A stretch of DNA of 5,748 nucleotides from Actinomycetes bacterium. GTDB taxonomy: Bacteria; Actinomycetota; Acidimicrobiia; Acidimicrobiales; JAKAOS01. A program made the translations under genes and the position numbers. The stretch spans positions 1-5,748 of the forward strand of contig JAJYGW010000389.1 in assembly GCA_021790615.1 (NCBI GenBank), in the 5' to 3' direction. Below, one piece after another: positions 5,258-5,748 of this stretch. The notes under the pieces were generated by a model, which was not told where the DNA came from, ran no database searches, and worked only from the letters and a program-made list of their open reading frames with translations. Position 1 is the stretch's first letter. Each line of letters begins with the position of its first letter.

Positions 5258-5748
5258 TGCGGCGAGGGAACCGGGCGAAGGCAACCGCGCCACTCGTCCT
5301 CGCTCTGGCGGTGTTGGTGGCCGCCTGCAGCGCCACGACACCGAGGACGACCGATACCAGGAGCTCGAAGCTCGACCGATCACCGAGCCCGACCCGCACG
5401 AGCTCGCCGAGCTCGGGAGCTCGTTCCGCCGGGAACGCTGGCGTCGCGTCGAGCCCCACCTCCCCACCGAGCACCTCCAGCACGGCCACCTCGACGACGC
5501 TCCCGCCACCCTCAGCGAGCTCGACCACCACCACCGTCGCCCCCGGCGCGCTCCCCCAGACGACCGCGTTCCCCTCTTCCACCACCGTCCAGTTCGACGG
5601 GGAGATGCAGGCGCTCTGGCGCGGGATCCAGACTGGATCGCTCGCGACCGCGATGGCCGCCTTCTTCCCGCTCGCCGCGTACCTCCAGGTCAAGGCGATC
5701 CCCAACCCCGCTGCCGACTATGCCGACCGCCTGGTCGCGCACTTCGAC
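5257..5748 (+). CDS. Putative lipoprotein with Ser/Thr/Pro-rich linker, 3' end outside window
   Basis: An open frame of 164 codons runs off the right edge. It begins with a lipoprotein signal peptide: a basic start (MRRGNRAK), a hydrophobic stretch (PLVLALAVLVAAC) and a lipobox VAAC with Cys24 as the lipidation site. A Ser/Thr/Pro-rich spacer follows to about residue 110, probably crossing the cell wall. A folded domain then starts (VQFDGEMQALWRGIQTGSL, then AAFFPLAAYLQVKAIPNPAADYADRLVAHFD). I recall similar FFP..AY..KAI.....D...RL segments in uncharacterised actinobacterial proteins but know no function. The ATG shares its A with the MarR stop codon TGA. The upstream GGGA is a poor ribosome-binding site, so it may be translated by coupling. 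It would be anchored outside the membrane. Part of this frame overlaps a long minus-strand frame, which I judge to be a shadow. Confidence 0.85.
   Translation, partial: MRRGNRAKATAPLVLALAVLVAACSATTPRTTDTRSSKLDRSPSPTRTSSPSSGARSAGNAGVASSPTSPPSTSSTATSTTLPPPSASSTTTTVAPGALPQTTAFPSSTTVQFDGEMQALWRGIQTGSLATAMAAFFPLAAYLQVKAIPNPAADYADRLVAHFD

Noticed and set aside
4935..5705. Minus-strand 256-codon frame
   Set aside because: It is antisense to the MarR C-terminus and the lipoprotein. The plus-strand frame has a signal peptide and lipobox exactly at a coupled start, while this one has no domain and no ribosome-binding site that I can see.

Overview
The window looks like chromosomal DNA of a high-GC actinobacterium. 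By eye it is roughly 70% G+C with strongly GC-biased third codon positions, and it carries GTG starts, leaderless-type start contexts and an AhcY of the insert-containing bacterial type. The divergent regulator/lipoprotein pair would fit a poorly characterised lineage such as Acidimicrobiia, but that placement is a guess. I found no rRNA, tRNA, insertion sequence, phage gene or CRISPR array.

Layout: six genes in two divergent groups. Four genes read leftward on the minus strand: a YceI-family protein (3616-4206), a small single-domain VOC (glyoxalase/extradiol dioxygenase fold) protein (2905-3429), homogentisate 1,2-dioxygenase (1472-2644) and S-adenosylhomocysteine hydrolase ahcY (runs off the left edge, 1-1269). 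Two genes read rightward: a MarR-family regulator with unusually long tails (4463-5257) and a Ser/Thr/Pro-linker lipoprotein (5257-5748, runs off the right edge), whose start codon overlaps the regulator's stop codon. The ahcY and lipoprotein frames are open at the window edges.

The minus-strand genes are 186-261 bp apart and each gap holds its own structure, so they look like separate transcription units rather than one tight operon. Homogentisate dioxygenase belongs to tyrosine/phenylalanine breakdown. AhcY belongs to the activated methyl cycle. The VOC protein and YceI have no assignable substrate.

The most interesting DNA is non-coding. The YceI/MarR divergent region holds a perfect 18-bp palindrome overlapping a second perfect inverted repeat, a strong candidate MarR operator. 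Beside it is a ten-copy 7-bp repeat whose minus strand is G4 tracts separated by 3-nt spacers, a textbook quadruplex-forming pattern. The ahcY leader can fold into a three-way junction. A 24-bp, five-copy, alternating-variant repeat abuts the VOC stop codon. No previously undescribed multi-gene system is demonstrated. The best candidates for follow-up are the MarR-lipoprotein-YceI divergent unit and the ahcY leader.
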